DNA from: Maritimibacter sp. | GTDB lineage: Bacteria; Pseudomonadota; Alphaproteobacteria; Rhodobacterales; Rhodobacteraceae | NCBI GenBank assembly: GCA_017792445.1 | Contig: CP051232.1 | Location: forward strand, 4,438,001 to 4,502,000 | Length of the DNA stretch: 64,000 bases | Direction of reading: 5' to 3' | Shown: piece by piece, positions 35,068 through 43,444 of the stretch | Position numbering within the stretch: the first letter of the stretch is position 1 | Layout of the letters: each line of letters opens with the position of its first letter | The notes under the pieces: model-generated | Told to the model about the DNA's origin: nothing | The model's input: the letters and a program-made list of their open reading frames with translations, nothing else | Databases searched by the model: none | Position numbers and translations under genes: made by a program

Positions 35068-35742
35068 TCACCACGGGACATCCAGCCCGTCGTAGCCGAT
35101 GATCCGGCCGGCATCCGCCGGCGTCAGCCCTTCGACCACGCGTTTCATTCCGGCGACGCTTTCCTCGACCGCAAGCCCCTGCCCGCCGGTCATGTCGGTC
35201 GCCACGAAGCCGGGGCGCAGCAGCACGCAGGTCAGGCCCTCGGGCTCCCACTCCAGCGTCAGAGCGCGCCAGACGGCGTTCAGCCCGGTCTTCGAGGCGC
35301 GGTAACTGTACTGGGTGCCCCAATCGTTTGCCTCGATGGAACTCATCAGGCTCGACATCGCGGTGACGATGCGTTTTTCGCCCGCCAGCAGGTTGGGCTT
35401 CAGCGCGGTGGCCAGCGCGAGCGGGCCGAAGGTATTGGTGCCGACGACCTTGAGGAACTCGTCCTTCGTGACCTCGGCGGGCTTTGCCTCAAGGTTGATG
35501 GCGATGCCCGCGTTGGCGATCAGCACGTCGATGGGCCGCCCGTTCAGCGCCTGAACCAGCGCCGCGATCGAGGCGGGGTCGGTCACTTCCAGCGGCAGAA
35601 CCTCTGCCCCGGTGGCGCGCAGCGCATCAGCGGCTTCGGGGCGGCGTGCGGTGCCGATGACGTCCCAGCCGTCGGCGGCGAATTGTCGGGCGAGCTCCAG
35701 ACCGATGCCCCGGTTCGCGCCCGATATAAGGATGGTGGCCAT
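35068..35742 (-). CDS. SDR family oxidoreductase (second of a tandem pair)
   Basis: 224 aa. It begins ATILISGANRGIGLELARQFAADGWDVIG, a classical Rossmann start; catalytic residues are in SSLMSS and YSYRASKTGLN (Tyr and Lys spaced YxxxK). It shares many segments with the downstream SDR (GANRGIG, YRASK, LALRPG/VLLRPG), supporting duplication. It is the first gene of the minus-strand pair and its start lies about 75 nt from the first TGGYATRCCA-like element of the divergent region. Possibly a carbonyl or imine reductase for an intermediate of the linked pathway. Confidence 0.9.
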   Translation of the reverse strand: MATILISGANRGIGLELARQFAADGWDVIGTARRPEAADALRATGAEVLPLEVTDPASIAALVQALNGRPIDVLIANAGIAINLEAKPAEVTKDEFLKVVGTNTFGPLALATALKPNLLAGEKRIVTAMSSLMSSIEANDWGTQYSYRASKTGLNAVWRALTLEWEPEGLTCVLLRPGFVATDMTGGQGLAVEESVAGMKRVVEGLTPADAGRIIGYDGLDVPW

Positions 35743-36043
35743 CCGGTGCCTTTCGTCCTGTTGCGTCGTTCCGCGCGGACGTGTCTGATTCGACGGCTCC
35801 GCGACTTTGGTGTGTCATCGGTATTCCGATGTCATACCAAACGACAAGGAAAGCCGTCGGACACCGGCCTTGCACATCGCCCAAGCGCACAATCGCAAGG
35901 CAGTTTGGCACGGCTCTGGCCGGTTGTGCAGCGAAAACAGGCACAAGACCGGGATCACGCGGTGTGCAGCTGGTATGCCAAATCTTTTCAGCGCACCTTT
36001 CCGAACACACGCCCCTTTGAACGACATTAATCCGGACAAGTGA
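35743..36043. promoter_or_regulatory. Divergent control region with shared-regulon sites
   Basis: No gene in these 301 nt. It contains TGGTATGCCA (35971-35980), a half-matching GTCATACCAA (35831-35840) and the near-palindrome TCGGTATTCCGA (35818-35829). The first matches the palindrome found upstream of five other operons between 39 and 57 kb. It should hold promoters for the SDR pair and the ABC importer. Confidence 0.7.
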
Positions 36044-36874
36044 ATGGCAATGGTACCCCATCTGCGCCCCGTGGACCCCGCTCCGTCGGGCGCTCCGCAG
36101 ACCCTGATCGAACTCGCCCACGCCGGGGTGACATTCCGCACCCGGACCGGCGAGGACCTGACGGCGGTCGAGGACTTCAACCTGCGTATTCAGGACGGCG
36201 AGATCGTGTCGCTTGTCGGCCCTTCGGGCTGCGGCAAATCGACGGTGCTGCGGATGCTGGCCGGGCTGCAAGAGCCGACCAACGGCGACATCTGGATCGG
36301 CGGCGGCAAGCGGCGGCGCGGGTTCTCGGAGGTCGCCATCGTGTTCCAGCGCCCGACGCTGCTGCCTTGGCTGTCGGTACTGAAGAACGTGCTGTACCCC
36401 GTCCGCGCCCTGCGCCGGACCACCGCTGCCGACCGCGCCCGCGCGCAGGAATTGCTCGAGATGGTCGGGCTGGGCGACATGGGTGGCCGGATGCCGCACG
36501 AACTGTCGGGCGGCATGCAGCAGCGCGCGTCCATCGCGCGGTCGCTGATCCTCGATCCGAAAATCCTGTTGATGGACGAACCGTTCGGCGCGCTTGATGC
36601 GCTGACCCGCGAAGACATGCAACTGGACCTGCTCGACATCCATGCCTCCACCGGCAAGACGATATTGCTGGTCACCCATTCGATCAACGAGGCGGTGCTG
36701 TTGTCGGACCGCGTCGCGGTGATGTCGGCCCGCCCCGGACGCCTGCAAGAACTAATCGACATCGACATCCCGACACCCCGGACGCACGAAACCTCGGCGC
36801 ATCCCGCCTTTCACGACTACACCCGCCGGATCCGCGACAACATCTTCGGACCGAACGCAAGGAGCCACGCATGA
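36044..36874 (+). CDS. ABC transporter ATP-binding protein, SsuB/TauB type
   Basis: 276 aa. Walker A GPSGCGKST, signature LSGGMQQR and Walker B ILLMDEPFGALD are intact. About 30 extra residues precede the domain. It is the first gene of a two-gene unit with the permease (4-nt ATGA overlap). The binding protein of this importer is probably the NMT1-type protein at 39.1 kb, beyond the M20 gene. Expression is likely controlled through the TGGTATGCCA site 64 nt upstream. Confidence 0.92.
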   Translation: MAMVPHLRPVDPAPSGAPQTLIELAHAGVTFRTRTGEDLTAVEDFNLRIQDGEIVSLVGPSGCGKSTVLRMLAGLQEPTNGDIWIGGGKRRRGFSEVAIVFQRPTLLPWLSVLKNVLYPVRALRRTTAADRARAQELLEMVGLGDMGGRMPHELSGGMQQRASIARSLILDPKILLMDEPFGALDALTREDMQLDLLDIHASTGKTILLVTHSINEAVLLSDRVAVMSARPGRLQELIDIDIPTPRTHETSAHPAFHDYTRRIRDNIFGPNARSHA

Positions 36875-37638
36875 GCCCCGCCGCCCGCAAGATCGTCCTG
36901 CCGATCCTCGCCTTCGCCCTGTTCATCGGCCTGTGGGAACTGATCAGCGTGTCGCTGGAGATCCCGGTCTACCTGCTGCCTTCGCCCAGTGCGATCTGGG
37001 AGGGCGGCGCGAAACTTGGCACGTCGCTGTTCACCAACACCGCCGTGACGCTGAAGACGATCCTTCTGGGCTTTGCCCTGTCCTGTGCCGTGGGCATCCC
37101 GCTGGGGGTGCTGGTGTCGGTCAACCGCCTGACGTCCGAGGCGATCTATCCGCTGATCGTGTTCCTGAACGCGATCCCGATCATCTCGATCGCGCCGATC
37201 CTCGTGGTGATCTTCGGCACGGACGAGACGACGCGGCTGATCATCGTGACGCTGACCGCCTTCTTCCCGATCATGGTGGCGACGGCGACGGGGATCATGG
37301 ACACGCCGCAAGAGATGCTGGACCTGTCCCGCGTCGCGGGCGCCGGTCCGCTGACCGAGATCCTGACGATCCGCCTGCCCCACGCGGTGCCTTTCATTTT
37401 CGGCGGCCTGCGCATCGGCGTGACGGTGGCGGTGATCGGCGCTGTGGTGGCAGAGTTCGTCAACGCCAACCGGGGGCTGGGTTATCTCGTCACCTCCTCC
37501 ACCGCGCAATTCGCGATCCCGACGGCGATGGCCTGCGTGGTGATGCTCGCGGTGGTATCGGTGATCCTCTACGAGGCGGTGAACTGGACCCACCGGCTGC
37601 TGTTCGGCTGGTCGCTGCGGAACGATCCGGGGAAATAG
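36871..37638 (+). CDS. ABC transporter permease, SsuC/TauC type
   Basis: 255 aa, with about six membrane helices. The EAA-type cytoplasmic loop is at DLSRVAGAGPLTEILTIRLPHAVPFIFGGL. The start overlaps the ATPase stop. Single-domain permease that presumably works as a homodimer, in contrast to the double-length permease at 18.8 kb. Import substrate is unknown, but the regulon context suggests an N-containing organic compound. Confidence 0.92.
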   Translation: MSPAARKIVLPILAFALFIGLWELISVSLEIPVYLLPSPSAIWEGGAKLGTSLFTNTAVTLKTILLGFALSCAVGIPLGVLVSVNRLTSEAIYPLIVFLNAIPIISIAPILVVIFGTDETTRLIIVTLTAFFPIMVATATGIMDTPQEMLDLSRVAGAGPLTEILTIRLPHAVPFIFGGLRIGVTVAVIGAVVAEFVNANRGLGYLVTSSTAQFAIPTAMACVVMLAVVSVILYEAVNWTHRLLFGWSLRNDPGK

Positions 37639-37660
37639 TCCGGCGCCGCTCTACAAAGAA

Positions 37661-37686
37661 CGCCGGGCCGTGGGGGCGGCCCGGCG
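37661..37686. terminator. Bidirectional terminator
   Basis: Perfect 10-bp GC stem (37661-37670 with 37677-37686), 6-nt loop, between the convergent permease and M20 hydrolase genes. Confidence 0.7.
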
Positions 37687-37738
37687 ATGCGCGGCGGCCT
37701 TTGGCCCTGATGCCGCGCGGGTGTCTGGTCGTCCCGGC

Positions 37739-38944
37739 TCAGGCCGCGTCCCGGTCCAGGTCCGCCTCGGGGTTCAGCTCTTTGTCCGTCAGCGAGATCC
37801 AGTACGCCGCGCCATGACACAGCGCCTCGTCGTTGAAGTCGTAATCGGGCCGGTGATTGCTCGTCCATTTCGGGTCGTCGCCGTTGCCCATCATCACGTT
37901 GCACCCCGGCCGTTGCAGCAGCATGAAGGCAAAGTCATCGGCTGCGTTGATCGGCGGATTGTCGGGGTCGACGTTCTCTGCCCCCACCAGCGCCGAGGCG
38001 GCGGCAACGGCCTTGTCACGTTCGGCCAGCGTGTTCACCAGCGCCGGATAGCCCCGCTGATAGTCGATGGTGGCCGTGCAGCCCGACATCGCCGCCGCGC
38101 CCTCGGCCACATCTTTAAGCCGCTTTTCGATCGTGTCCTGCACCGCCGGATCGTGGATGCGCGAGGTGCCGTGGATGCGGATGTCAGAAGGGATCACGTT
38201 GTTCGCCGTCCCCGCCTCGATCATGCCGATCGACAGCACCGCCGAATCCTGTGCCGAGACATTGCGCGAGATGATCCCGTGAATGCCAAGGATGGTGTGC
38301 GCCAGCGGCACGGTCGGGTCGGTCCCCTTCTCGGGCGAGCCACCATGCCCGCCGGTGCCGTGCAGACCGATCACCCAGTGATCCACGGCGGCCAGTTGCG
38401 GACCGACGCGGGTGACGAACTTGCCCACCGGGATGCCCGGCTTGTTGTGCAGCGAATAGACGGCGTCACAGGGGAAGCGCTCGAACAGGCCGTCGTCGAT
38501 CATTGCCTGCGCCCCGGCGCCGCCCTCTTCGGCGGGCTGGAAGATACAGTGCACCGTGCCCCCGAAATCCGGGTTCTCGGCAAGGTAGCGGGCGGCGTAG
38601 AGCAGCATCACAGTGTGCCCGTCATGGCCGCAACCGTGCATCTTGCCCGGTATGGTCGAGGCATGGGCGAAGGTATTGCCCTCTGTCATGTTCAGCGCGT
38701 CCATGTCGCCCCGGAACCCGATGGACCGGTTCCCCGGACGCTTGCCACGGATCGAGGCGACGACCCCGGTGACACCCAGTCCCGCCTCGAACGGGATTCC
38801 CCACTCGGTCAGCTTGTCCTGCACCAGTTGCGAGGTGCGGAATTCCTCGTAGCTGGTCTCGGGGTGCATGTGGATGTCATGGCGCAGGGCCGTCATCTCG
38901 GCCTCCTGACTGCGCAGGGTTTTCATCACCTTGTCCAAATCCAT
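37739..38944 (-). CDS. M20 family amidohydrolase (hippurate hydrolase/aminoacylase type)
   Basis: 401 aa from the ATG at 38944 (AAAGGAG upstream). Metal ligands of the M20D group are seen: GCGHDGHT (Cys and His), EEGGAGA (catalytic Glu) and the later His in SLHNKPG. Members cut N-acyl or N-carbamoyl amino acids and similar amides in the cytoplasm. It is divergent from an NMT1-type binding protein gene across a region with TGGTATGCCA, so it probably releases an amino acid from the imported compound or from a ring-opened intermediate. Confidence 0.93.
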   Translation of the reverse strand: MDLDKVMKTLRSQEAEMTALRHDIHMHPETSYEEFRTSQLVQDKLTEWGIPFEAGLGVTGVVASIRGKRPGNRSIGFRGDMDALNMTEGNTFAHASTIPGKMHGCGHDGHTVMLLYAARYLAENPDFGGTVHCIFQPAEEGGAGAQAMIDDGLFERFPCDAVYSLHNKPGIPVGKFVTRVGPQLAAVDHWVIGLHGTGGHGGSPEKGTDPTVPLAHTILGIHGIISRNVSAQDSAVLSIGMIEAGTANNVIPSDIRIHGTSRIHDPAVQDTIEKRLKDVAEGAAAMSGCTATIDYQRGYPALVNTLAERDKAVAAASALVGAENVDPDNPPINAADDFAFMLLQRPGCNVMMGNGDDPKWTSNHRPDYDFNDEALCHGAAYWISLTDKELNPEADLDRDAA

Positions 38945-39037
38945 ACCGTTCTCCTTTCGGGACTGTCGCGGGTGCACGTTTTTTGTGCCGTTCGACCGGA
39001 ACGCACCGCGCGGGGGCGCCTTTCAGTGGACGATACA

Positions 39038-39062
39038 CCATCGGTACTCTACTGGTATGCCA
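39038..39062. promoter_or_regulatory. Shared-regulon operator between M20 and binding-protein genes
   Basis: TGGTATGCCA at 39053-39062 and CCATCGGTA at 39038-39046. The first is one base from the perfect palindrome TGGTATACCA. The second recurs, in full or in part, at 43323 and 35816. Confidence 0.7.
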
Positions 39063-39114
39063 ACGCCACACAAGACCCGGCGACGCGAAATCCGACAACA
39101 GGAGAAATGAATTG

Positions 39115-40092
39115 ATGAGACTTCCCACGACGATCGCTTTGTGCGGCCTCGCGATTGGTGCGTCGGCCCAGACGGCCGCTGCCGCCGACCAGGTCGACTT
39201 TCAGCTCGACTGGACTCCGGGTGGCATTTCGGCGGCCTATTACCTTGGCGTCGAGAAGGGCTGCTTCACGGATCAGGACATCGACGTCACCATCTCGCGC
39301 GGCTACGGCGCTGCGGACGCGGTGACCAAGGTCGCGACCGGCGTCGCGGATTTCTCCGTCACCGACCTTGGCGTGATCATCGGCACGATTGCCGAAAGCG
39401 GAGCGCCCGTGAAGGCGATCATGCCCATCGTGGCGCAGTCGCCGATGGCCATCGCCGTCATGGCCGACAGCGAGATCACCGAGTTGAAAGACCTCGAAGG
39501 CCACTCCATCGCCTCGTCCGTGGGCAACGCCGCGATGGAATTCCTGCCGCTGGGCATGGACGCCGTCGGCGGCGATATGTCCAAGGTCGAGATCATCACC
39601 GCCGAAAGCTCGGCCCTGACCGGCCTGCTGCTGCAAAAGCGGGTCGACGCGCTGGCCAGCTACATCACCTCGGTCAAGCGGATCGAGGCCATCGCAGCCC
39701 AGTCGGGGCTGGAGGTGCGCGGCATCCACTATGGCGACGCGCTGGACATCTACAACGCGTCGATCTTCACCTCTGACGCGATGATCGCCGAGAACCCGGA
39801 CCTTGTGAAACGGTTCATGGCAGCCGTCGAGTGCACCTATGACGCCGCCCGCGCCGACCCGGCGGCGGCGGTCGACGCCATCGTTGCGGGCGTCGAGGGA
39901 ATGCAGCGCGAGACACAGACCGACATGGTGCCCTTCTCGTTCGGCTTCGCCTTCGACAACCCGGTGTTCGAGGCCAACGGATATGCCTTCGACATCGAAC
40001 GCGTCGCGCATAACATCGCGATGGTCGACAAGGTCACGCCGCTGTCGCGCGACCTGACCCCCGAGGACGTGGTCTACGTCCCCGCCGAGTAA
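39115..40092 (+). CDS. ABC transporter substrate-binding protein, NMT1/THI5-like
   Basis: 325 aa from the ATG at 39115 (AGGAG upstream). Sec signal peptide MRLPTTIALCGLAIGASAQTAAA, then the NMT1 pattern VDFQLDWTPGGISAAYYLGVEKGCF. Binding proteins of this type capture pyrimidines, riboflavin or related heterocycles, or sulfonates. It is followed by a DapA-like gene. The matching ATPase and permease are most likely those at 36.0-37.6 kb, from which it is separated by the oppositely oriented M20 gene. The operator TGGTATGCCA is 53 nt upstream. Confidence 0.9.
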   Translation: MRLPTTIALCGLAIGASAQTAAAADQVDFQLDWTPGGISAAYYLGVEKGCFTDQDIDVTISRGYGAADAVTKVATGVADFSVTDLGVIIGTIAESGAPVKAIMPIVAQSPMAIAVMADSEITELKDLEGHSIASSVGNAAMEFLPLGMDAVGGDMSKVEIITAESSALTGLLLQKRVDALASYITSVKRIEAIAAQSGLEVRGIHYGDALDIYNASIFTSDAMIAENPDLVKRFMAAVECTYDAARADPAAAVDAIVAGVEGMQRETQTDMVPFSFGFAFDNPVFEANGYAFDIERVAHNIAMVDKVTPLSRDLTPEDVVYVPAE

Positions 40093-40158
40093 GCCCCCCG
40101 CCGGCGGCGCGCGGTTTTCCCGTTCGTGCGCCGCTGGCCCTGACGATACGGAGTTTCC

Positions 40159-41088
40159 ATGCCGCTCATCACTGCCCGGTCCAACGGTGTCTTCACCATC
40201 TCGGCCACCCCCTTCGCCGAGGACGGATCGCTTGACCTCGACAGCACCGACCGCCTGACCGACTTCTATGTGCAGGAGGGCGCAAGCGGGCTGACGATCC
40301 TTGGCATGATGGGCGAAGCGCCCAAGCTGACCCAGCCCGAGGCGCGGGCCTTCGTGGAACGGGTGATCGCCCGCGTGCCGGACCTGCCCGTCGTGGTCGG
40401 CGTTTCCGCCTCGGGCCTTGCCGCGATCTCGGAACTGACCAAGGCCGCGATGGACGCGGGCGCCGCCGGCGTCATGGTCGCGCCGCCGCCATCGCTGACC
40501 ACCAACGAGACGATCGAGGCGTATTACGCCAATGTCGTCGATGCCATCGGAACCGACGTTCCGCTGGTTCTGCAGGACTTTCCGCTGTCGACCACCGTCC
40601 CGATCTCGACCGCCACCCTTGGCCGCATTTTCGAGGCACATCCGTCCATCGTGATGCTCAAGCACGAGGACTGGCCGGGGCTTGCGAAGATCTCGGCGCT
40701 GCGCAAGGCCGAGGCCGAAGGACGCCGCCGCACCGCCATTCTGTGCGGCAACGGCGGCATGTTCCTGCCCGAGGAAATGGCCCGTGGCGCCGACGGCGCG
40801 ATGACCGGCTTCTGCTTCCCGCGCATGATGGCCGAGGTCTGCAAGCTGATGACCGCGGGCAAGACCGAACACGCGCGCGATATCTTCGACGCCTACCTGC
40901 CGCTGGTGCGGTATGAACAACAGCCGGGCGTCGGGCTGGCAGTGCGCAAGTACGTGTTCCACTCGCGCGGGGTCATCGCCTCGTCGAAGATCCGCGCGCC
41001 CGGCGCGCCGCTCGCCCCCGCCGCGGTGGCAGAGGTCGAGACTCTCATCAAGCGGCAGGAAGCACGGCTCGCCGAACTTTGCGGCTGA
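40159..41088 (+). CDS. Dihydrodipicolinate synthase family protein lacking the catalytic Tyr
   Basis: 309 aa TIM barrel of the DapA/NAL class. The Schiff-base Lys is present (IVMLKHEDWPG, K168). At the position of the usual Tyr (canonical YNVP) the sequence reads LQDFP, so Tyr is replaced by Gln139. The carboxylate loop also deviates: LGMMGEAPKL where GxTGE is usual. It therefore probably catalyses a different Schiff-base reaction, such as a retro-aldol, decarboxylation or dehydration of a keto acid. It is co-transcribed with the NMT1-type binding protein and ends 7 nt before the convergent MFS gene. Confidence 0.85.
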   Translation: MPLITARSNGVFTISATPFAEDGSLDLDSTDRLTDFYVQEGASGLTILGMMGEAPKLTQPEARAFVERVIARVPDLPVVVGVSASGLAAISELTKAAMDAGAAGVMVAPPPSLTTNETIEAYYANVVDAIGTDVPLVLQDFPLSTTVPISTATLGRIFEAHPSIVMLKHEDWPGLAKISALRKAEAEGRRRTAILCGNGGMFLPEEMARGADGAMTGFCFPRMMAEVCKLMTAGKTEHARDIFDAYLPLVRYEQQPGVGLAVRKYVFHSRGVIASSKIRAPGAPLAPAAVAEVETLIKRQEARLAELCG

Positions 41089-41095
41089 CCAGGGA

Positions 41096-42514
41096 TCAGG
41101 CCCGGCTGGAATAGCCTTCAAGCTCGCGGTCGGGCATCCGCAGGCAGGCCGCCAGCGCCACCGCCATCATCAGGATCGCCGGCACCACCAGCGTCCAGGC
41201 CGGCCAGCCCGCCCCGCCGTCGCCATCAAGTCCCCCATCAAGCCCCGAAGCCACGGCGGCAAGCCCGGCGGCGGACGCGCCGACGGTCGCGCCCATCGCC
41301 CGCATGAAGCCCATCACCCCCAGCGCCGCGCCCATGTTCTCGGGCCGCGCCGCGTTCTGCACCGCCAGCAGGAAGATCGGGTACATGATGCCGACACCGA
41401 TCCCCAGCGAGAACGACCCGACCTCGACCATCGCAAAGCTTCCGCCCGCGCCGATGACGACGGCCAGCAGAACGCCTCCGACGACCGCGATGCTTGCCCC
41501 CGCCATCATGATCGGGCGATAGCGCGGGTCGCGCAGCAGCAGGCGCGGCGGCAGGTACGGGCCCAGCATCACGCCGCTGAGGAAACCAAGGATCGCCACC
41601 CCCGCCTCGGTCGCCGTCATCCCGAAGGCCGAACGCCAGTACAGCGGCAGGTAGATCGCCAGTCCGATGTTGGTCCCCTGCGCGCAGAACAGCGCGACCG
41701 CGTTCAGAAGGATCGTCCGCTCGGTCAGCACGTGAACCGGAACCAGCGGGTCGGCGGCTCGGGTCATGCGATAGCCGAAGCCGACCCAGAACACCGCCGC
41801 CGCGGCAAGGAACCCCAACGCCATGGCCGCATTCGCCGCCGTGCCGGTCGCGTTGTCCAGCGCGAGGATTGTCGCGAACGTCGCCAGCGACAAAAGTCCC
41901 GCGCCCAGAACGTCGATCTTCCGCGTCCGCCGCGCCGCGCCGGTGCGGTCGGCCGTCAGGATCATCACGGCGACCAGCGCGCCCAGCGGCAGGTTCAGCC
42001 AGAAAACCGCGCTCCAGTGCAGGTTGTCGGCAAGGATGCCGCCCGCGACCGGCCCGAACACCGAGGACACCGCATAGATGGTCGAGATCCCGGCGGCGAA
42101 CAGCGCCCGCTTGCGCATCGGCACGAGGTCGGCGACGACCACGAAGGGCAACGCGATCAGCCCCCCTGCCCCCGCGCCCTGCAACGCCCGCGCGGCGACC
42201 AGCAGCGCAAGGTCGCGGGCCAGTGCCGCGGCGACCGAGCCGATGACGAACAGCCCCACCGCGATGAGCAGCGCGCGGCGGCGCCCGTGGATGTCGGCGA
42301 AGGCGCCAAGAATCGGCGCCGTCGCGGTCGCGGCCATCAGATAGCCCGTGGCGACCCAGGGCAGCAGACGCCCGCCGCCCAGTTCGGCGGCGATGTCTCC
42401 CATCACCGGGCCGATGATCGTCTGTTCCAGCGCGGCAAGGAACAACGCCAGCAACGCCGCGACAAGCATCAGGCGGCGGCGCTGGGGAAGCTCCGTTGAA
42501 AGGTCGTCCGTCAA
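41096..42514 (-). CDS. MFS transporter, DHA2 (EmrB/QacA) family
   Basis: About 472 aa if it starts at the TTG at 42514; no ATG lies between the upstream GntR stop and the first helix. A GTG at 42592 (inside the GntR gene) and an ATG at 42469 are alternatives. Fourteen hydrophobic helices fit the DHA2 family; motif A-like FADIHGRRRALLI and the first helix with ALEQTIIGPVMGDIAAELGG are clear. Members export drugs or metabolites by proton antiport. It lies 16 nt after the GntR gene, so it is probably controlled with the amide/ring catabolic regulon, perhaps to expel toxic intermediates. Confidence 0.88.
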   Translation of the reverse strand: MTDDLSTELPQRRRLMLVAALLALFLAALEQTIIGPVMGDIAAELGGGRLLPWVATGYLMAATATAPILGAFADIHGRRRALLIAVGLFVIGSVAAALARDLALLVAARALQGAGAGGLIALPFVVVADLVPMRKRALFAAGISTIYAVSSVFGPVAGGILADNLHWSAVFWLNLPLGALVAVMILTADRTGAARRTRKIDVLGAGLLSLATFATILALDNATGTAANAAMALGFLAAAAVFWVGFGYRMTRAADPLVPVHVLTERTILLNAVALFCAQGTNIGLAIYLPLYWRSAFGMTATEAGVAILGFLSGVMLGPYLPPRLLLRDPRYRPIMMAGASIAVVGGVLLAVVIGAGGSFAMVEVGSFSLGIGVGIMYPIFLLAVQNAARPENMGAALGVMGFMRAMGATVGASAAGLAAVASGLDGGLDGDGGAGWPAWTLVVPAILMMAVALAACLRMPDRELEGYSSRA

Positions 42515-42530
42515 GGCGTCTGGTATCCGG

Positions 42531-43217
42531 TCAGGTTCTGCGGCCGAGGATATAGTCGATGATCGCGTCGCGCACGTGGTCAAGATGCGCACCCATCAGG
42601 TCGCGCGACCGCTCGGGGTCGTCGCCCGCCACGGCCCGGATCAGCGCAAGGTGCTCTTCGGCGCCGGGCTTGCGGCGGTGCGAGATGCGCGCGGTGTTGA
42701 ACAGGTGCGTCCGGCGGCGCAGGTCGCGGATCGCGGCCACGATCATCGGATTGCCCGCCGCTTCTGCGATGGTGTTGTGAACAAGGTCGTCGACGTCCCA
42801 GTGCTCTGAGGTGCTGACCTCGGCCGCGTCGCGCAGCGCGATGATCGCCGCCTCGACCTTCAGCAGCGTCTCGGGCGTGATGCGCCCGGTGGCGCGGCCC
42901 GAAACCTCGACCTCGAGGATGCGGCGCATGTCCAGAAGGCTGACGTAGCTTTCGACGCTGAGTTCGGCCACGACCAGCATGCGACCTTGCCGGCGCGACA
43001 CAAGCTGTTCCGCCTCCAGCCGTCCCAGCGCCTCGCGGACCGGGGTGCGCGAAATGCCCAGCACCTCGGCCAGCCGCCGCTCTTGCAGGACCTGCCCCGG
43101 CTTCAGTTCGCCCGACAACATCCGGTCGAGGATGCGCCCGTAGGCGAAGTCGGCAAGGCTGACGCCCGCCTCTTCCACCGGCAGTTCTCGGACTGCGCTT
43201 GCGTTCAGATCCTCCAT
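42531..43217 (-). CDS. GntR family regulator, FCD subfamily (regulator 1 of the palindrome regulon)
   Basis: 228 aa from the ATG at 43217. Winged helix with LAEVLGISRTPVREALGRLEAEQL; the FCD domain has metal-type residues in DDLVHNTIAEAAGN, EEHLALI and GAHLDHV. The stretch SRTPVREALGRLEAE is identical to that of the GntR protein at 54.8 kb, so the two should read the same DNA. The divergent spacer to nitrilase 1 contains CGGTATGCCA. It is likely a repressor released by a pathway compound, acting on several operons here; that scope is inference. Confidence 0.92.
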   Translation of the reverse strand: MEDLNASAVRELPVEEAGVSLADFAYGRILDRMLSGELKPGQVLQERRLAEVLGISRTPVREALGRLEAEQLVSRRQGRMLVVAELSVESYVSLLDMRRILEVEVSGRATGRITPETLLKVEAAIIALRDAAEVSTSEHWDVDDLVHNTIAEAAGNPMIVAAIRDLRRRTHLFNTARISHRRKPGAEEHLALIRAVAGDDPERSRDLMGAHLDHVRDAIIDYILGRRT

Positions 43218-43322
43218 TCGTCGTCCTTCCTTTCCCGGCCAGCGGCCCTTGCCGCTCAAAAAAGCGGCAGGTGCCCACAAGAACCAAATTCGTACTCGCA
43301 CCGCGCCTTGACGCCTCGCGTA

Positions 43323-43336
43323 CCATCGGTATGCCA
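43323..43336. promoter_or_regulatory. Shared-regulon operator between GntR 1 and nitrilase 1
   Basis: CGGTATGCCA at 43327-43336 overlaps CCATCGGTA at 43323-43331. It lies about 110 nt from both divergent starts and is the only one of the six sites with C rather than T at its first position. Confidence 0.65.
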
Positions 43337-43444
43337 TTGGAGCACCTAATGGAAGATGTTTCGCGCGCGAAACGCTGCGCGCCCACTTCCCCGCTTCCCA
43401 CCGGCCGCCCGAACCCGCGGCCTTCCAACGACCGGAGCCTTCAC

